Shown: positions 17,579 through 26,231, numbered from the stretch's first letter. The stretch is 64,000 bases of DNA from Oscillatoriophycideae cyanobacterium NC_groundwater_1537_Pr4_S-0.65um_50_18 (GCA_016208305.1 JACQYI010000060.1:124001-188000), one strand, 5' to 3'. Numbers and translations are program-made. The notes: a model not told the origin generated them from the sequence alone.

Positions 17579-17611
17579 GGGGGGATTAGGGATGTTTGGG
17601 GATGGTTAGGG
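17579..17611 (+). other. Candidate G-quadruplex motif
   Basis: Four G-runs (6, 3, 4 and 3 Gs) are separated by loops of 4, 6 and 7 bases. This fits the usual G4 pattern. It lies between the paired hairpins and the tRNA-Met gene. Confidence 0.4.
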
Positions 17612-17633
17612 ATGATTGGCAAAAACCGAAATT

Positions 17634-17666
17634 CCCCGCAATCCCTATCAGTTCTGGATTGCGGGG
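17634..17666 (-). terminator. Probable tRNA terminator hairpin
   Basis: CCCCGCAATCC (17634-17644) pairs perfectly with 17656-17666 across 11 bases. On the minus strand it lies 22 bases downstream of the tRNA 3' end and is followed by AATTTCGGTTTTTG. It fits an intrinsic terminator for the tRNA transcript. Confidence 0.6.
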
Positions 17667-17687
17667 TTATTCAATTCATTCAAAAGA

Positions 17688-17760
17688 TGGCTCAGGCGGG
17701 ATTTGAACCTGCGACCTTGGGCTTATGAGTCCCCTGCTCTAACCACTGAGCTACTGAGCC
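17688..17760 (-). tRNA. trnM: tRNA-Met (CAU anticodon)
   Basis: The minus strand folds into a 73-nt cloverleaf. The acceptor stem is GGCTCAG/CTGAGCC with discriminator A, the D arm contains AGCTCAGTGGTTAGAGC, the anticodon loop is CTCATAA (anticodon CAU), and the T arm has GGTTCAAATCC. CCA is not encoded. It could be elongator tRNA-Met, or a tRNA-Ile whose CAU is modified to lysidine; the sequence alone does not decide. It borders the accessory block carrying a tyrosine recombinase, so it may have served as an integration site, though I found no second copy of its 3' end in the window. Confidence 0.9.
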
Positions 17761-17938
17761 TTGACCTTGTTACTTACTAAATAACCTTTCCTCAGCTCAC
17801 TCTTTGAATTGAGCGACTCAGAGGTATTTGCAAGCAGCTTCACAATTTTAACAATGGCGTGTTTAATATGACAAGCTTTAACTCAATGCGAAGTGGAAAA
17901 ATTGCTAAAAATTTCGGGTCGCGAATGGTAGCTGTTGC

Positions 17939-17980
17939 CATCCTGCCCAGGATGCGTTGGGCGCGCAAAGTGCCCAACGC
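17939..17980 (-). terminator. Hairpins downstream of pgm
   Basis: GCGTTGGGC (17954-17962) pairs with GCCCAACGC (17972-17980). An adjoining palindrome, CATCCTG-CC-CAGGATG (17939-17954), follows on the minus strand. Both lie 44-85 bases after the pgm stop and probably end its transcript. Confidence 0.5.
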
Positions 17981-18023
17981 AATAACTCTAGCCACCAACT
18001 GCCAGAGCTGACTCAATTGGCGG

Positions 18024-19685
18024 CTAGAGCGCTTCGTTCACGATCTGACTGGCTTCTGTTAAGATTTGGTCGAGATGGGTTTCGCTCTTAAAGCTTTCCG
18101 CATAGATCTTGTAGACATTTTCCGTGCCAGAAGGGCGGGCAGCAAACCAACCATTATCCGTTGTCACTTTGAGGCCGCCGATCGCCGCATCATTTCCTGG
18201 AGCTTTGGTTAATTTGGCAGTAATGGCATCTCCAGCCAAGCTTGCTGCCTTTACATCTTCAGGGGCTAGCTTGCTGAGGCGTGCTTTTTGCTCAGGGGAG
18301 GCAGGCGCATCTACTCGAGTGTAGTAGGGCTTGCCTAAGCGATCGGTCATGTCTTGGTAATGCAGTCCTGGATCTTTTCCGGTACGGGCAGTGATTTCAG
18401 CTGCTAGCAGATCCATAATGATGCCGTCTTTATCCGTTGTCCAAACGGTGCCGTCTTTCCGCAAAAAAGAAGCTCCGGCACTTTCTTCGCCGCCAAAGCC
18501 AAAAGAGCCATCTAGCAGACCATCCACAAACCACTTAAAGCCCACAGGCACTTCCGACACCGGACGACCTATTTCTTTGCCAACGCGATCGATCATGTTG
18601 CTGCTCACCAGGGTTTTGCCAATGGCGCTCTTGCTTGACCACCCAGTGCGGTTGGTAAACAAATACCAGATGGCAACCGATAGGAAGTGGTTGGGGTTCA
18701 TCAAGCCAACGCTGCGGGTCACAATGCCGTGGCGATCGGAGTCAGTATCGTTGCCAAAGGCGATGTCGTAGTCGTCTTTGATCTTAACCAGACTCGCCAT
18801 TGCGTAGGGTGACGAGCAATCCATCCGGATTTTGCCATCCCAGTCTACCGACATGAAACGGAAGGTAGGGTCAATGGTGCGGTTGACGAGAGAAATATTT
18901 AAGCCGTAATGATTGGCGATCGGTTCCCAGTAGGCGATATTGGAGCCGCCTAACGGATCAGCCCCGATGCGCAGACCTGCTGAGCGAATCACATCAATGT
19001 CAATAATGTTTGTCAGATCGCTGACATAGGGCATGATGTAGTCGTGAACATGGGTGGTGGTTGCCTTGAGCGCTGCGTCGTAGGACATGCGCTGCACCCC
19101 CTGATTTTTGTTTGCCAAGAGCTGATTGGCACGCTCTTGCACCCACTTGGTAATCTCTGGCTCTGCGGGGCCGCCGGAAGGAGGATTGTACTTAAAGCCG
19201 CCATCACTGGGAGGGTTGTGAGAGGGCGTGATGATAATGCCGTCAGCTAAGCCCGTGGTTCTGCCCCGGTTGTACGCCAAGATGGCGTGAGAGATGACGG
19301 GGGTAGGCGTGAACTGTGCGTAGCCTTCGGTAGGGGCGATGAAAACCTCGATGCCGTGAGCGGCCAGCACTTCTAATGCCGATCGCTGAGCTGGTGCCGA
19401 TAGCGCGTGGGAGTCCATGCCCATATAAAGTGGGCCATCAATGCCTTTGCTCTTGCGGTATTCTGCCACAGCCTGGGTGACAGCCCAAATATGATCTTCG
19501 TTGAAGGTGGCGTTGGCTGAAGATCCGCGATGTCCCGATGTGCCAAAGCTCACTTTTTGTAGAGGGTTTGCTGGATCGGGATGCAGGGTGTAGTAAGCAT
19601 CTAGCAGTTTGACAACATCAATTAGGATGTCCGCAGGTGCGGGCTTTCCGGCAAGGGGGCTGATTTTCTCATCCACGGTTTGCAT
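18024..19685 (-). CDS. pgm: Phosphoglucomutase (alpha-D-glucose phosphate-specific)
   Basis: This 553-residue enzyme interconverts glucose 1-phosphate and glucose 6-phosphate, linking glycogen and sugar-nucleotide synthesis to central carbon flow. It shows the family hallmarks: [10 protein letters not shown] near residue 48, the phosphoserine loop [18 protein letters not shown], a metal loop [11 protein letters not shown], a sugar-binding GFGGEESAG, and a C-terminal phosphate-binding [14 protein letters not shown] 19685 is preferred because the N terminus then matches the usual family start; the open frame extends to 19718. It belongs to the E. coli Pgm subgroup. It stands alone, with hairpins on both sides. 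Confidence 0.95.
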   Translation of the reverse strand: MQTVDEKISPLAGKPAPADILIDVVKLLDAYYTLHPDPANPLQKVSFGTSGHRGSSANATFNEDHIWAVTQAVAEYRKSKGIDGPLYMGMDSHALSAPAQRSALEVLAAHGIEVFIAPTEGYAQFTPTPVISHAILAYNRGRTTGLADGIIITPSHNPPSDGGFKYNPPSGGPAEPEITKWVQERANQLLANKNQGVQRMSYDAALKATTTHVHDYIMPYVSDLTNIIDIDVIRSAGLRIGADPLGGSNIAYWEPIANHYGLNISLVNRTIDPTFRFMSVDWDGKIRMDCSSPYAMASLVKIKDDYDIAFGNDTDSDRHGIVTRSVGLMNPNHFLSVAIWYLFTNRTGWSSKSAIGKTLVSSNMIDRVGKEIGRPVSEVPVGFKWFVDGLLDGSFGFGGEESAGASFLRKDGTVWTTDKDGIIMDLLAAEITARTGKDPGLHYQDMTDRLGKPYYTRVDAPASPEQKARLSKLAPEDVKAASLAGDAITAKLTKAPGNDAAIGGLKVTTDNGWFAARPSGTENVYKIYAESFKSETHLDQILTEASQIVNEAL

Positions 19686-19824
19686 CTGCTTTCTCTTTAT
19701 CCCGTCACGGAGGGTCATGTCCAGAATAACCTGAAATCGTGCCTAGGACAGGTGATTAAAGCAACGCTAGATTATGTTTCAATCAAGATTTCTTTGCAAA
19801 ATTTGGCATTGCTTAATCCGACTA

Positions 19825-19875
19825 TGAAATTTGTTTTGGCAGGTACACTTCGTCCGCCTACCAAAATAAATTTCA
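19825..19875. repeat. Dispersed hairpin family, copy 1
   Basis: An inverted repeat with 19-nt arms and a few mismatches (TGAAATTTGTTTTGGCAGG against 19857-19875). With its left flank (TTGCTTAATC) it matches the copy at 21115-21164, and the arms resemble the one at 51522-51574. Confidence 0.6.
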
Positions 19876-19900
19876 AACCTAAAATCAGCATAGTGAAAAT

Positions 19901-19930
19901 CCCCACCGAAGACTGATGGCTTCAGTGGGG
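19901..19930. terminator. GC-rich hairpin
   Basis: CCCCACCGAAG (19901-19911) pairs with CTTCAGTGGGG (19920-19930) with one mismatch across eight bases. It lies in the 400-base interval upstream of pgm. Its role is unclear. Confidence 0.4.
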
Positions 19931-19997
19931 GCAACCTGTTGTGTGATGTAGCGTTGCATTGAGCGAAGTAAGGCTTCTTACAAAATTAAAACTAAAG

Positions 19998-20038
19998 ACT
20001 TTTTTGAGAGAGGGCGATCCCGCCGCTCCCAAAAAAGT
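19998..20038 (-). terminator. Hairpin after the small secreted peptide gene
   Basis: ACTTTTTTGAGAG (19998-20010) pairs with CTCCCAAAAAAGT (20026-20038), with an inner GGCG/CCGCC stem. It lies just downstream of the minus-strand small gene ending at 20087 and fits a terminator with an A/T-rich base. Confidence 0.6.
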
Positions 20039-20086
20039 TCTTCAAGTTATTTCTGTGCAGATTCTTTTCTGTGCAGATCCTAAAGT

Positions 20087-20215
20087 TTACTTGCTGGGGC
20101 AAACCGCAGCGGAGGTTTGATTACAGAAACCGCCATCTCCAGAAGTTGCGAGAGCTTGGCCACCAAAACCTGCGAGAGTCAAAGTTGCGATCGACAAAAT
20201 GATAAAGCGCTTCAT
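20087..20215 (-). CDS. Small secreted peptide with two cysteines
   Basis: This short frame encodes 42 residues. The start MKRFIILSIATLTLAGFGGQ is a textbook signal peptide with a likely cut after ALA (residues 21-23). The mature part is about 19 residues with C31 and C39, able to form one disulphide. A Shine-Dalgarno AGGTG lies seven bases before the ATG, and a hairpin follows the stop. The architecture argues for a real gene despite its size. I do not recognise the peptide. Export to the periplasm or medium is likely; its role (signalling, bacteriocin-like or structural) is unknown. Confidence 0.6.
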   Translation of the reverse strand: MKRFIILSIATLTLAGFGGQALATSGDGGFCNQTSAAVCPSK

Positions 20216-20472
20216 GGTTCACCTGTGAATGAGGAGTGTTTTCTCTGACTTCTCTAGAATCGAACGGATCGCTGAATCTCCTGTGAGAGCTATCTGAGAA
20301 GCCCCTAACAGATGACTGAGAAAACGCTGAGAATTTCTCTCTTGAGGGGCATTAGGTCTGGGATAGGGCTGTGGTAACTTATAGGCTGTGGAATCCTGAT
20401 AGCAGACTGGGATACTTGAACAAAGCTTTACCCATCCAAACTTTTTGAACCTAAATACAAGGACGTAAAAAT

Positions 20473-21087
20473 ATGAATCTTACTCGGTCAATCTTGCGAC
20501 TGATTCCAGCTACCCTGCTGCCAATGGCGATCGCTTCTTTCCCCGCCCAAGCTCAGGAAGGTACTGTTACTTATCTGTGCGATGAAGATAAAACCTTTCA
20601 GGCTGAGTATATGCCTGAGGGCGCTCGTGTCGTTTTGGCTGACGAAACGCTGATGCTTACCCCAGTGGCTACTGGCTCTGGTGCCCGCTATTCTGATGGT
20701 GAAACAACCCTTTACACTAGGGGTGAAGAGGCATTCGTAGAGGTGGGCACCGAGCGCCTTTATGATTCTTGTGTGGCGCAAGAAATGGTTGACGACACCC
20801 AAGCTTCAGAAGAGACTGAGATTGAAACTGACTCTGACTCTGCCCAATCTACAGGAATCCAACAATCTACAGGAACTCAATCTACAGAAGCTCAAACTTC
20901 TGGCACAACGAGCCGTAGCACCACTTCGTCTCAAACTACTGTAATTCAACAGCGCAGCACCACGCCGAACGAGACAAATCCTGTCACAACAACCACCACA
21001 CCTAGCCGCTCAGCGCAAACCACAACCACAACCACCCAGCAGACGGCTCCTGCTCAGCAGCAGGCTCCCGTTCGGGCGCTTTGGTAA
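20473..21087 (+). CDS. Secreted MliC-like protein with Thr-rich tail
   Basis: This 204-residue protein has a signal peptide (1-28, cut after AQA) and a MliC-type domain of about 75 residues (30-105): YLCDEDKTFQAEY, then LMLTPVATGSGARYSD and a closing cysteine in LYDSCVA. The two cysteines probably form a disulphide. The C-terminal half is a low-complexity Thr/Ser/Gln tail. MliC domains inhibit C-type lysozymes in proteobacteria; in cyanobacteria the role is unproven. An RBS-like AAGGACG precedes the ATG. A terminator hairpin follows at 21194-21221. Confidence 0.7.
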   Translation: MNLTRSILRLIPATLLPMAIASFPAQAQEGTVTYLCDEDKTFQAEYMPEGARVVLADETLMLTPVATGSGARYSDGETTLYTRGEEAFVEVGTERLYDSCVAQEMVDDTQASEETEIETDSDSAQSTGIQQSTGTQSTEAQTSGTTSRSTTSSQTTVIQQRSTTPNETNPVTTTTTPSRSAQTTTTTTQQTAPAQQQAPVRALW

Positions 21088-21114
21088 CGATCGCCAGCAG
21101 TATTGCTTAATCGG

Positions 21115-21164
21115 CTATGAAGTTTATTTTGGGAGGCGCGCGTTTCTCAAAATAAATTTCATAG
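21115..21164. repeat. Dispersed hairpin family, copy 2
   Basis: The arm CTATGAAGTTTATTTTGGGA (21115-21134) is nearly complementary to 21145-21164, with a GC-rich loop. The preceding TTGCTTAATC and the arms match the copy at 19825-19875. Confidence 0.6.
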
Positions 21165-21193
21165 ATAAAATCTCAGTCGAAGGATTCTGATCG

Positions 21194-21221
21194 AACAGGG
21201 AGTGTGAAAACGCTCCCTGTT
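21194..21221 (+). terminator. Intrinsic terminator after the MliC-like gene
   Basis: AACAGGGAGTG (21194-21204) pairs with CGCTCCCTGTT (21211-21221) and is followed by TTCGTTTTG. This is a classical stem plus U-rich tail downstream of the gene ending at 21087. Confidence 0.75.
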
Positions 21222-21291
21222 TCGTTTTGACAAGAAGTTTAGTTTTCATGCGAAATTTATAGGTGTGCAAAATTTATAGCGTTGTGGGTTT

Positions 21292-21963
21292 ATGGCAGAA
21301 ACTGCGATCGCCCATTTGGTATCGCTGATATGGGGCGCTTTGTCGCTCAAAGCTGAGGCTTTTCAGCAGATTCAGGTTTTGCCTCAGAGCAGTCAGGCGG
21401 CGCTGCTGGTGGCCTTCATGGCTGGATTCTCTCAGGCGATCGGGCAGGGTATTGTGCTGTTTATCAACCGGGTGAGGCCGCTACGCTTCATTTTGAGTTT
21501 GCTGATGTCAGCCCTTTTGTTTGCCTTCGGCTATGTCTTTTGGGCGCTCAGCACTTGGCTGGCCAGCATTTTGCTGTTTCGGGGCGGCTGGCAGACTTTA
21601 CCCGCAGTCATCCGCACGCTTGGGCTGTCCTATGCGCCTCTGATCTTCAGTTTTTCGATCGCCTTACCCTATTTGGGGCTACCGATTTCGACACTGCTCT
21701 CCATCTGGAGCTTTTTGGCTTTTTTGACGGGCTTAAAGGCGGCACTGGGATTGGATCTGTGGCAAGCATTTGGCTGTGGCGTTCTGGGGTGGGCTGTGTT
21801 TGAAGGGCTGCAGCGGACTATCGGGCGACCGCTAGCAGGCTTGGGGCGCTGGCTCACCAATACGGCCGCAGGTGTAAACTTAGTGACTAACCTGAAGGAT
21901 TTAGAGCAGATTGTTGCCCGCAGAGCTGCACAGGTGGTTAACTCCAGCAAGGATCGCCCCTAG
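21292..21963 (+). CDS. Polytopic membrane protein (YIP1-like)
   Basis: This 223-residue protein has about five hydrophobic helices (roughly 38-60, 65-95, 100-125, 130-150 and 155-175), with a more polar tail (LKDLEQIVARRAAQ). The helix pattern, short loops and LSYAPLIFSF near the centre resemble YIP1-type membrane proteins of cyanobacteria. No catalytic residue can be named. The next gene starts about 150 bases downstream on the same strand, and the two may be co-transcribed. The function is unknown. Confidence 0.6.
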   Translation: MAETAIAHLVSLIWGALSLKAEAFQQIQVLPQSSQAALLVAFMAGFSQAIGQGIVLFINRVRPLRFILSLLMSALLFAFGYVFWALSTWLASILLFRGGWQTLPAVIRTLGLSYAPLIFSFSIALPYLGLPISTLLSIWSFLAFLTGLKAALGLDLWQAFGCGVLGWAVFEGLQRTIGRPLAGLGRWLTNTAAGVNLVTNLKDLEQIVARRAAQVVNSSKDRP

Positions 21964-22111
21964 TATTTTGGTAAGGTCTAGTGTTTTGGTAAGGTCTAGT
22001 GTTTTAGCAAGATTGCAGACCTGCGATTCTGAAAAACTTGCTTAAATTAAAAGTTTTATTCGGGGGCTACCCCACCGATAAAAACTTGTGAGTCCCCCAC
22101 GTCCCGGAGAA

Positions 22112-25081
22112 ATGCCTGTGAGCCAACGATCGCCCCAAAAAATCATCTGGGCTGGCGCTGGATTTGTGGCGCTTGTGAGTGTCCTGACCTTTCCAGTGCT
22201 GCCTGTCATTTTGCACAGCCTAGCGATCGCCTTGGGGGCGACCTGGCATGTTTTTGCCAATCTGATTGTCATTACGCTGATTTCTATTCTGGTGGCTGGC
22301 TTTTTTGCGCCGCTAGAGGCACTGGGCTGGTGGGCGGGCTGGTATGGCGATGAAATTGAGACGACACAGAATCCGGGTAGCCTGGTCGAGCCGTTCCCGA
22401 CTGAGCTAGATGTGACGCGGTATGTCGTTTATCTAGATGGTATTTCGCAAGCCCGATTTGCCTATTTGCCAGAGGTCGAGAAATTTTTGGATGCGTTGGC
22501 GCTCGATATGCCCGACAACATCGTGCTGATTAAGGGCATCATGTCTTACTCGGTGCTGAACAGACCGCTGACCGAAGATCGACTGATGGCATTCTTTTGG
22601 AGAATGGCCGATCGCCTGCAAATGAATCCTAGAGGCGGCCTGATGGGGGCACTCGTAGCGGCCACGATTAACATTCGCAATATTCTGATTGTTAGCGTTG
22701 CGGCTGATCAGCGCTATGGCCCGATCTATAACCAGGGTACGGCGCAGATCATTCACAATAGCCTGATGAACCACGGCTACCAGCCTGGTATCCCGATTAC
22801 GCTGATTGGCTACAGCGGCGGCGGACAGATGGCGATGGGGGCAGCGCCTTATCTAAGGCGATCGCTCAAAGCGCCCATTGAGCTAATCTCGCTGTCTGGG
22901 GTGATTAGCGGCAATCACAATGTTTTGCAGCTAGAGCATCTCTATCACCTAGTGGGTGGCCAAGATTTGATCGAGAAGGTCGGCGCGGTGATGTTTCCCA
23001 GACGCTGGAAACTGTTTGCCCTGTCTTACTGGAATCGTGCCAAGCGGCGGGGCAAAATTAGTCTGATCTCTTTGGGCAAGCAGGTCGGGCATAACGGCGC
23101 AGATGGGCCGTATGGCGATCGGGCGCTGTTGCCGGATGGTCGCACCTACCTTCAGCAGACTGTTCAGATCATTTCTGACATCATTCAAGACAAGTCGCCG
23201 CTGGCGCAAGCGACGCAGCAGATGCGCCTAAGCAACTACGATCGCTATCAGCAGTCTCCGTTTAATCGCCCTGGCACCTATCCCCTTCAGCAATCGGTTG
23301 ATCCAGAATATTACCGACCGATCGCCCCCTGGATGGGTCGGCTAATTTTGCCTACCAGAGAGCAGCGATTGCAGGTGCGGGGCGTTTTTCTAGAGATTCA
23401 TCATGCGCCGCCAGAATACCAGCATTGGGTCGGGCAGCGGGTGATTTTGCGCTGGAGCCGTGAACCTCAAGTGCGAGCGTATCTGCGGGCAGTGACAAAG
23501 GATGTGCATTTTAGCGAAGATGCCAGCTATAGCCAAATGCAGGGCAATGTCCATCCTTACCGGATTGACCATTGGCATCAGGTTGGGCCACTAGAATCTC
23601 TGGCGGGTTCACGCCCTGAAGATGATGTGATTGTGCGGCTCCAAGATCCGGTTGTGGTATCCGATCGAGAAAAGATGGGTTCTGACGCGATGATTCTTTC
23701 GATCGCCCATGATCCCGTTCAGATTACCGGAAGATTTTATGGCTTGGTTAAGATCTTAGAGCCGCTAGAAGATAGCCAGATAACCGATGTGAGGAATCGA
23801 CCGGAACTGTTTCGAGTGGTGCATTTCGATCGCATTTCTCGCCAATTTGAAGGATTAAGAGAAACAATTTATATTCCGCAGCCTGTCTTTGATCAACACC
23901 ACGGCAGTTCTCCTTCGACCACCCAAAACATTACCCGATCGCCTGCTAATGTCATGGGCTGGTATATCTATGGCGCTAAGGATGATGCAGGGCGGTTTGT
24001 GGTGCAGGCGATCGCGCCGCGTCAGCTCTTGCGACTCCAGCCCGATCAGATCATTATGGGCAAAAACGCCGCCTGGCACTATCTAAGGCAGCAAACCTGG
24101 AAAGACAGCACGAAGGGCACCCTGCGATCGGTGCTGCTGTGCCCTTCTAGCCCTGCCGACGATTCTTCGCCGCTCACTCTCTGGGAAGCAGGCGATCGCG
24201 CCCTCCTGATCCATGTCTATGGCGGTATTGGGGGTCACAAGAAAGAACCTGCGGCCAGTTCGCCTATTTTCTTTGGGCATTTTGCCTATGGGGTGGCGAC
24301 GGTGGTGCAAGAGCCACTGGCGGATGAACTGATGTTTGACATTGAGTATCACCAGGTTTATACCCACAATATTGATGGCATTACGGCAGGCACGATCGCC
24401 TGGAATCGGTTCTTGGGCGATCGACAGTTTGGTTGGCTGGGCAGACGGCCTGTTTGTGATCTGCTGATTCGGATGGATGCGCTGACTGAAGACTATCGGA
24501 TTCAGGATGCTCATCAGGGCAGGATGCAGGGCTGCAAGCGATCGGTACTCGATATTCTAATTGCCCAGTTGGAAGTGATGACTGCCCGCTACCGCATTGG
24601 CGACGGCACAGGCGGCACTTACGTGGGGGCGGCCCACAACTGCTCTCAAGATTCTAATCAGGCGCTTTATGCCGCCCTCAAGCAGGTGCAGAAAATGGTG
24701 AAATCTAGCCCTGATCTTCAGGAACGGCTGCGCCAAAATCCAGTGCAGGAGCAGCAATTTCAGCAGCTTGCCAAGCTGAGTAAAACCCTGCGGCGCGAGC
24801 TAATGCCCTTTGGTACGGCTCGTGCCGATTGGCAAAATTCTAATGTCCAAAATCCGGATGAGCAAAGCGCCACCTTGGGAATTAGCCCGGAAGAAGATGC
24901 GCTCCAAAATATCCGCATGGGGCTGATTAGCTGGCGAACGCTGCTGCCGCGTCTGGCAAGTGAAACGATCGCCAAACTGTTTTTGGAGCAGGGCGCATCG
25001 ATTTGGGTGCTGCGTACCAATCAAGTTGGCGGTTATGACCCCGATATTGAGCCGATCGCTCCTACACAAATTGGCTGGTGA
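22112..25081 (+). CDS. Large alpha/beta-hydrolase-like membrane protein
   Basis: This protein has 989 residues from ATG 22112 (GGAG just upstream; a GTG at 22088 is possible). Two hydrophobic helices (about 10-35 and 45-70) are followed by a region with an alpha/beta-hydrolase nucleophile elbow, LIGYSGGGQMAMGAAPYL, near residue 235, so S in GYSGG is the likely nucleophile. The remaining 600 residues include beta-rich and helical parts that I do not recognise. Similar long proteins occur in cyanobacteria. Localisation to the inner or thylakoid membrane with a cytoplasmic or lumenal hydrolase domain is inferred. Substrate unknown. Confidence 0.6.
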   Translation: MPVSQRSPQKIIWAGAGFVALVSVLTFPVLPVILHSLAIALGATWHVFANLIVITLISILVAGFFAPLEALGWWAGWYGDEIETTQNPGSLVEPFPTELDVTRYVVYLDGISQARFAYLPEVEKFLDALALDMPDNIVLIKGIMSYSVLNRPLTEDRLMAFFWRMADRLQMNPRGGLMGALVAATINIRNILIVSVAADQRYGPIYNQGTAQIIHNSLMNHGYQPGIPITLIGYSGGGQMAMGAAPYLRRSLKAPIELISLSGVISGNHNVLQLEHLYHLVGGQDLIEKVGAVMFPRRWKLFALSYWNRAKRRGKISLISLGKQVGHNGADGPYGDRALLPDGRTYLQQTVQIISDIIQDKSPLAQATQQMRLSNYDRYQQSPFNRPGTYPLQQSVDPEYYRPIAPWMGRLILPTREQRLQVRGVFLEIHHAPPEYQHWVGQRVILRWSREPQVRAYLRAVTKDVHFSEDASYSQMQGNVHPYRIDHWHQVGPLESLAGSRPEDDVIVRLQDPVVVSDREKMGSDAMILSIAHDPVQITGRFYGLVKILEPLEDSQITDVRNRPELFRVVHFDRISRQFEGLRETIYIPQPVFDQHHGSSPSTTQNITRSPANVMGWYIYGAKDDAGRFVVQAIAPRQLLRLQPDQIIMGKNAAWHYLRQQTWKDSTKGTLRSVLLCPSSPADDSSPLTLWEAGDRALLIHVYGGIGGHKKEPAASSPIFFGHFAYGVATVVQEPLADELMFDIEYHQVYTHNIDGITAGTIAWNRFLGDRQFGWLGRRPVCDLLIRMDALTEDYRIQDAHQGRMQGCKRSVLDILIAQLEVMTARYRIGDGTGGTYVGAAHNCSQDSNQALYAALKQVQKMVKSSPDLQERLRQNPVQEQQFQQLAKLSKTLRRELMPFGTARADWQNSNVQNPDEQSATLGISPEEDALQNIRMGLISWRTLLPRLASETIAKLFLEQGASIWVLRTNQVGGYDPDIEPIAPTQIGW

Positions 25082-25107
25082 GGGTGCTGCTTCAATCCAA
25101 TCGATTA

Positions 25108-25142
25108 TCTCTCAAAACTTGGGTAACATAGGCGATCGCACT
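25108..25142. repeat. 35-bp direct repeat, copy 1
   Basis: The same 35 bases, starting TCTCTCAAAACTTGGG and ending in a HIP1 site, recur exactly at 25828-25862. They flank the YoeB/antitoxin pair. Bases 25131-25152 recur again at 26711-26732. Confidence 0.9.
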
Positions 25143-25241
25143 TTACGCTTTCTTTTACAGATTTCGAGGGGCGATCGGATTGGGCTGAAAATGGTGCTGG
25201 GTTTTGTATTAATCTAATTTATGGGATGAGCGATCGCACAA

Positions 25242-25493
25242 CTACTTGTAATGCGTCCACATCCGTAAAATCTTCACCGTATGCTCAGACTCGATCACTC
25301 CGTATACAAGACGATGCTGAATGTTAATTCGCCGAGAATGTGCCCCTTCTAAATCTCCTACTAACTTTTCATAGGGAGGTGGAGTTTGAAACGGATTGAT
25401 TTGAATAATGTTGAGTAAAGCTTGTGCCTTATCTCGCAGGTTGCTAGCGGTCAGCTTTTTGGCATCTTTCTGAGCCTGTTTGGTATAGACCAA
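25242..25493 (-). CDS. yoeB: Txe/YoeB family toxin
   Basis: This 83-residue protein matches the YoeB ribosome-dependent mRNA interferase family: YTKQAQKDAKKL at the start, then PPPYEKLVGDLEGAHSRRIN, QHRLVYGV, and the C-terminal VKILRMWTHY with the conserved His-Tyr end. It would cut mRNA in the ribosomal A site when freed from its antitoxin. The only usable start is TTG (25493), because a TAG lies two codons upstream. It is encoded eight bases after the antitoxin, the usual order. It looks intact and functional. Confidence 0.85.
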   Translation of the reverse strand: MVYTKQAQKDAKKLTASNLRDKAQALLNIIQINPFQTPPPYEKLVGDLEGAHSRRINIQHRLVYGVIESEHTVKILRMWTHYK

Positions 25494-25501
25494 ATCCTAA
25501 A

Positions 25502-25738
25502 TCACCATTCCAACTCCCGATCGCACTCCTCAATCGGGGTTGCCAATCCTTGCCGAATGGATTCTCGCATCCCTGGAACTGAGAGTAGATAAAGTGTTTC
25601 TTGCACGGATGCCCAATCCGCTTCAGACAGCAATACGGCATTACTACTGTGTCCTGCAATCACGATCGGCTGATGTGACTGACTCACCGAATCAATCAAT
25701 TTTTGTAGTTGCTGTTGAGCTTCATTGACTGGGATCAT
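25502..25738 (-). CDS. Phd/YefM-type antitoxin
   Basis: This 78-residue protein has a Phd/YefM N-terminal domain: IPVNEAQQQLQKLIDSVSQS, then PIVIAGHSSNAVLLSEADW. An acidic, helical C-terminal tail (EECDRELEW) would wrap and neutralise the YoeB toxin encoded directly downstream. Such antitoxins bind their own promoter and repress the operon with the toxin. The pair sits between two exact 35-bp direct repeats. Confidence 0.85.
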   Translation of the reverse strand: MIPVNEAQQQLQKLIDSVSQSHQPIVIAGHSSNAVLLSEADWASVQETLYLLSVPGMRESIRQGLATPIEECDRELEW

Positions 25739-25827
25739 CGGGTTTACCTGCTGAAGTATACTTCTCTACAAGTATGCCTCGCCTTCCTAGATCTTTGGAC
25801 GACAAGCGATCGCCCCTCTACCGATCG

Positions 25828-25862
25828 TCTCTCAAAACTTGGGTAACATAGGCGATCGCACT
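25828..25862. repeat. 35-bp direct repeat, copy 2
   Basis: This is an exact second copy of bases 25108-25142, placed upstream of the antitoxin gene. The repeat pair brackets the toxin-antitoxin unit over 755 bp. Confidence 0.9.
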
Positions 25863-25883
25863 GCGTCTACCTCGGAGGCTATG

Positions 25884-26231
25884 TTAGGTTGCGTCAGGTT
25901 TTTCTAGGTCTTCGCCAATTGTTTGCTGTGATGCGTTGCGGATATGGAGAATACGAACTATGGATAAATCTTCTCTTTCCAAAATAGTGAAAAGGATTCG
26001 GTACGAATTACGTCCTCGACCGTAGAGTAATTGGCGAATCTCTTGGCTAAAGTACTTATTTTCTCGTGCTACCGGACAACGTTTAGGCATTTGAGGTAAG
26101 GACTCTATTGCTTGCAGTAATCCTGAGTACCATTGGCTTGCCCTTACAGAAGAAGTAGCTTGGGACAACCGTAGAAAGGCTCCATCTGCTTCTGCCTCAG
26201 CTACGCTGGAAATTTCGATCCGATACTTTAT
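25884..26231 (-). CDS. RelE/ParE-family toxin, canonical start lost
   Basis: The frame encodes KYRIEISSVAEAEADGAF, then a helix QWYSGLLQAIESLP and the beta core QLLYGRGRNSYRILFTI with LSIVRILHIRN, all typical of ParE/RelE toxins. At the expected start, overlapping the antitoxin stop, the codon is ATA (26229-26231) instead of ATG. No ATG, GTG or TTG occurs until TTG 26168, which would remove about 22 conserved residues. A single G-to-A change would turn an ATGA overlap into this ATAA, so the toxin may be silenced or poorly expressed. The coordinates assume the ATA start. Confidence 0.65.
   Translation of the reverse strand: MKYRIEISSVAEAEADGAFLRLSQATSSVRASQWYSGLLQAIESLPQMPKRCPVARENKYFSQEIRQLLYGRGRNSYRILFTILEREDLSIVRILHIRNASQQTIGEDLEKPDAT

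Noticed and set aside
17384-17728. Plus-strand frame ending QAGFEPATLGL
   Set aside because: Its C terminus is the antisense of the tRNA-Met gene, and its body covers the hairpins and the G-rich stretch; no Shine-Dalgarno sequence and no protein character.
14432-17760. att sites of the putative element
   Set aside because: I looked for a second copy of the tRNA-Met 3' end or a core direct repeat in the window and found none, so no att feature is claimed.
24083-24514. Minus-strand 143-codon frame
   Set aside because: Antisense to the alpha/beta-hydrolase-like gene; no independent start signal.
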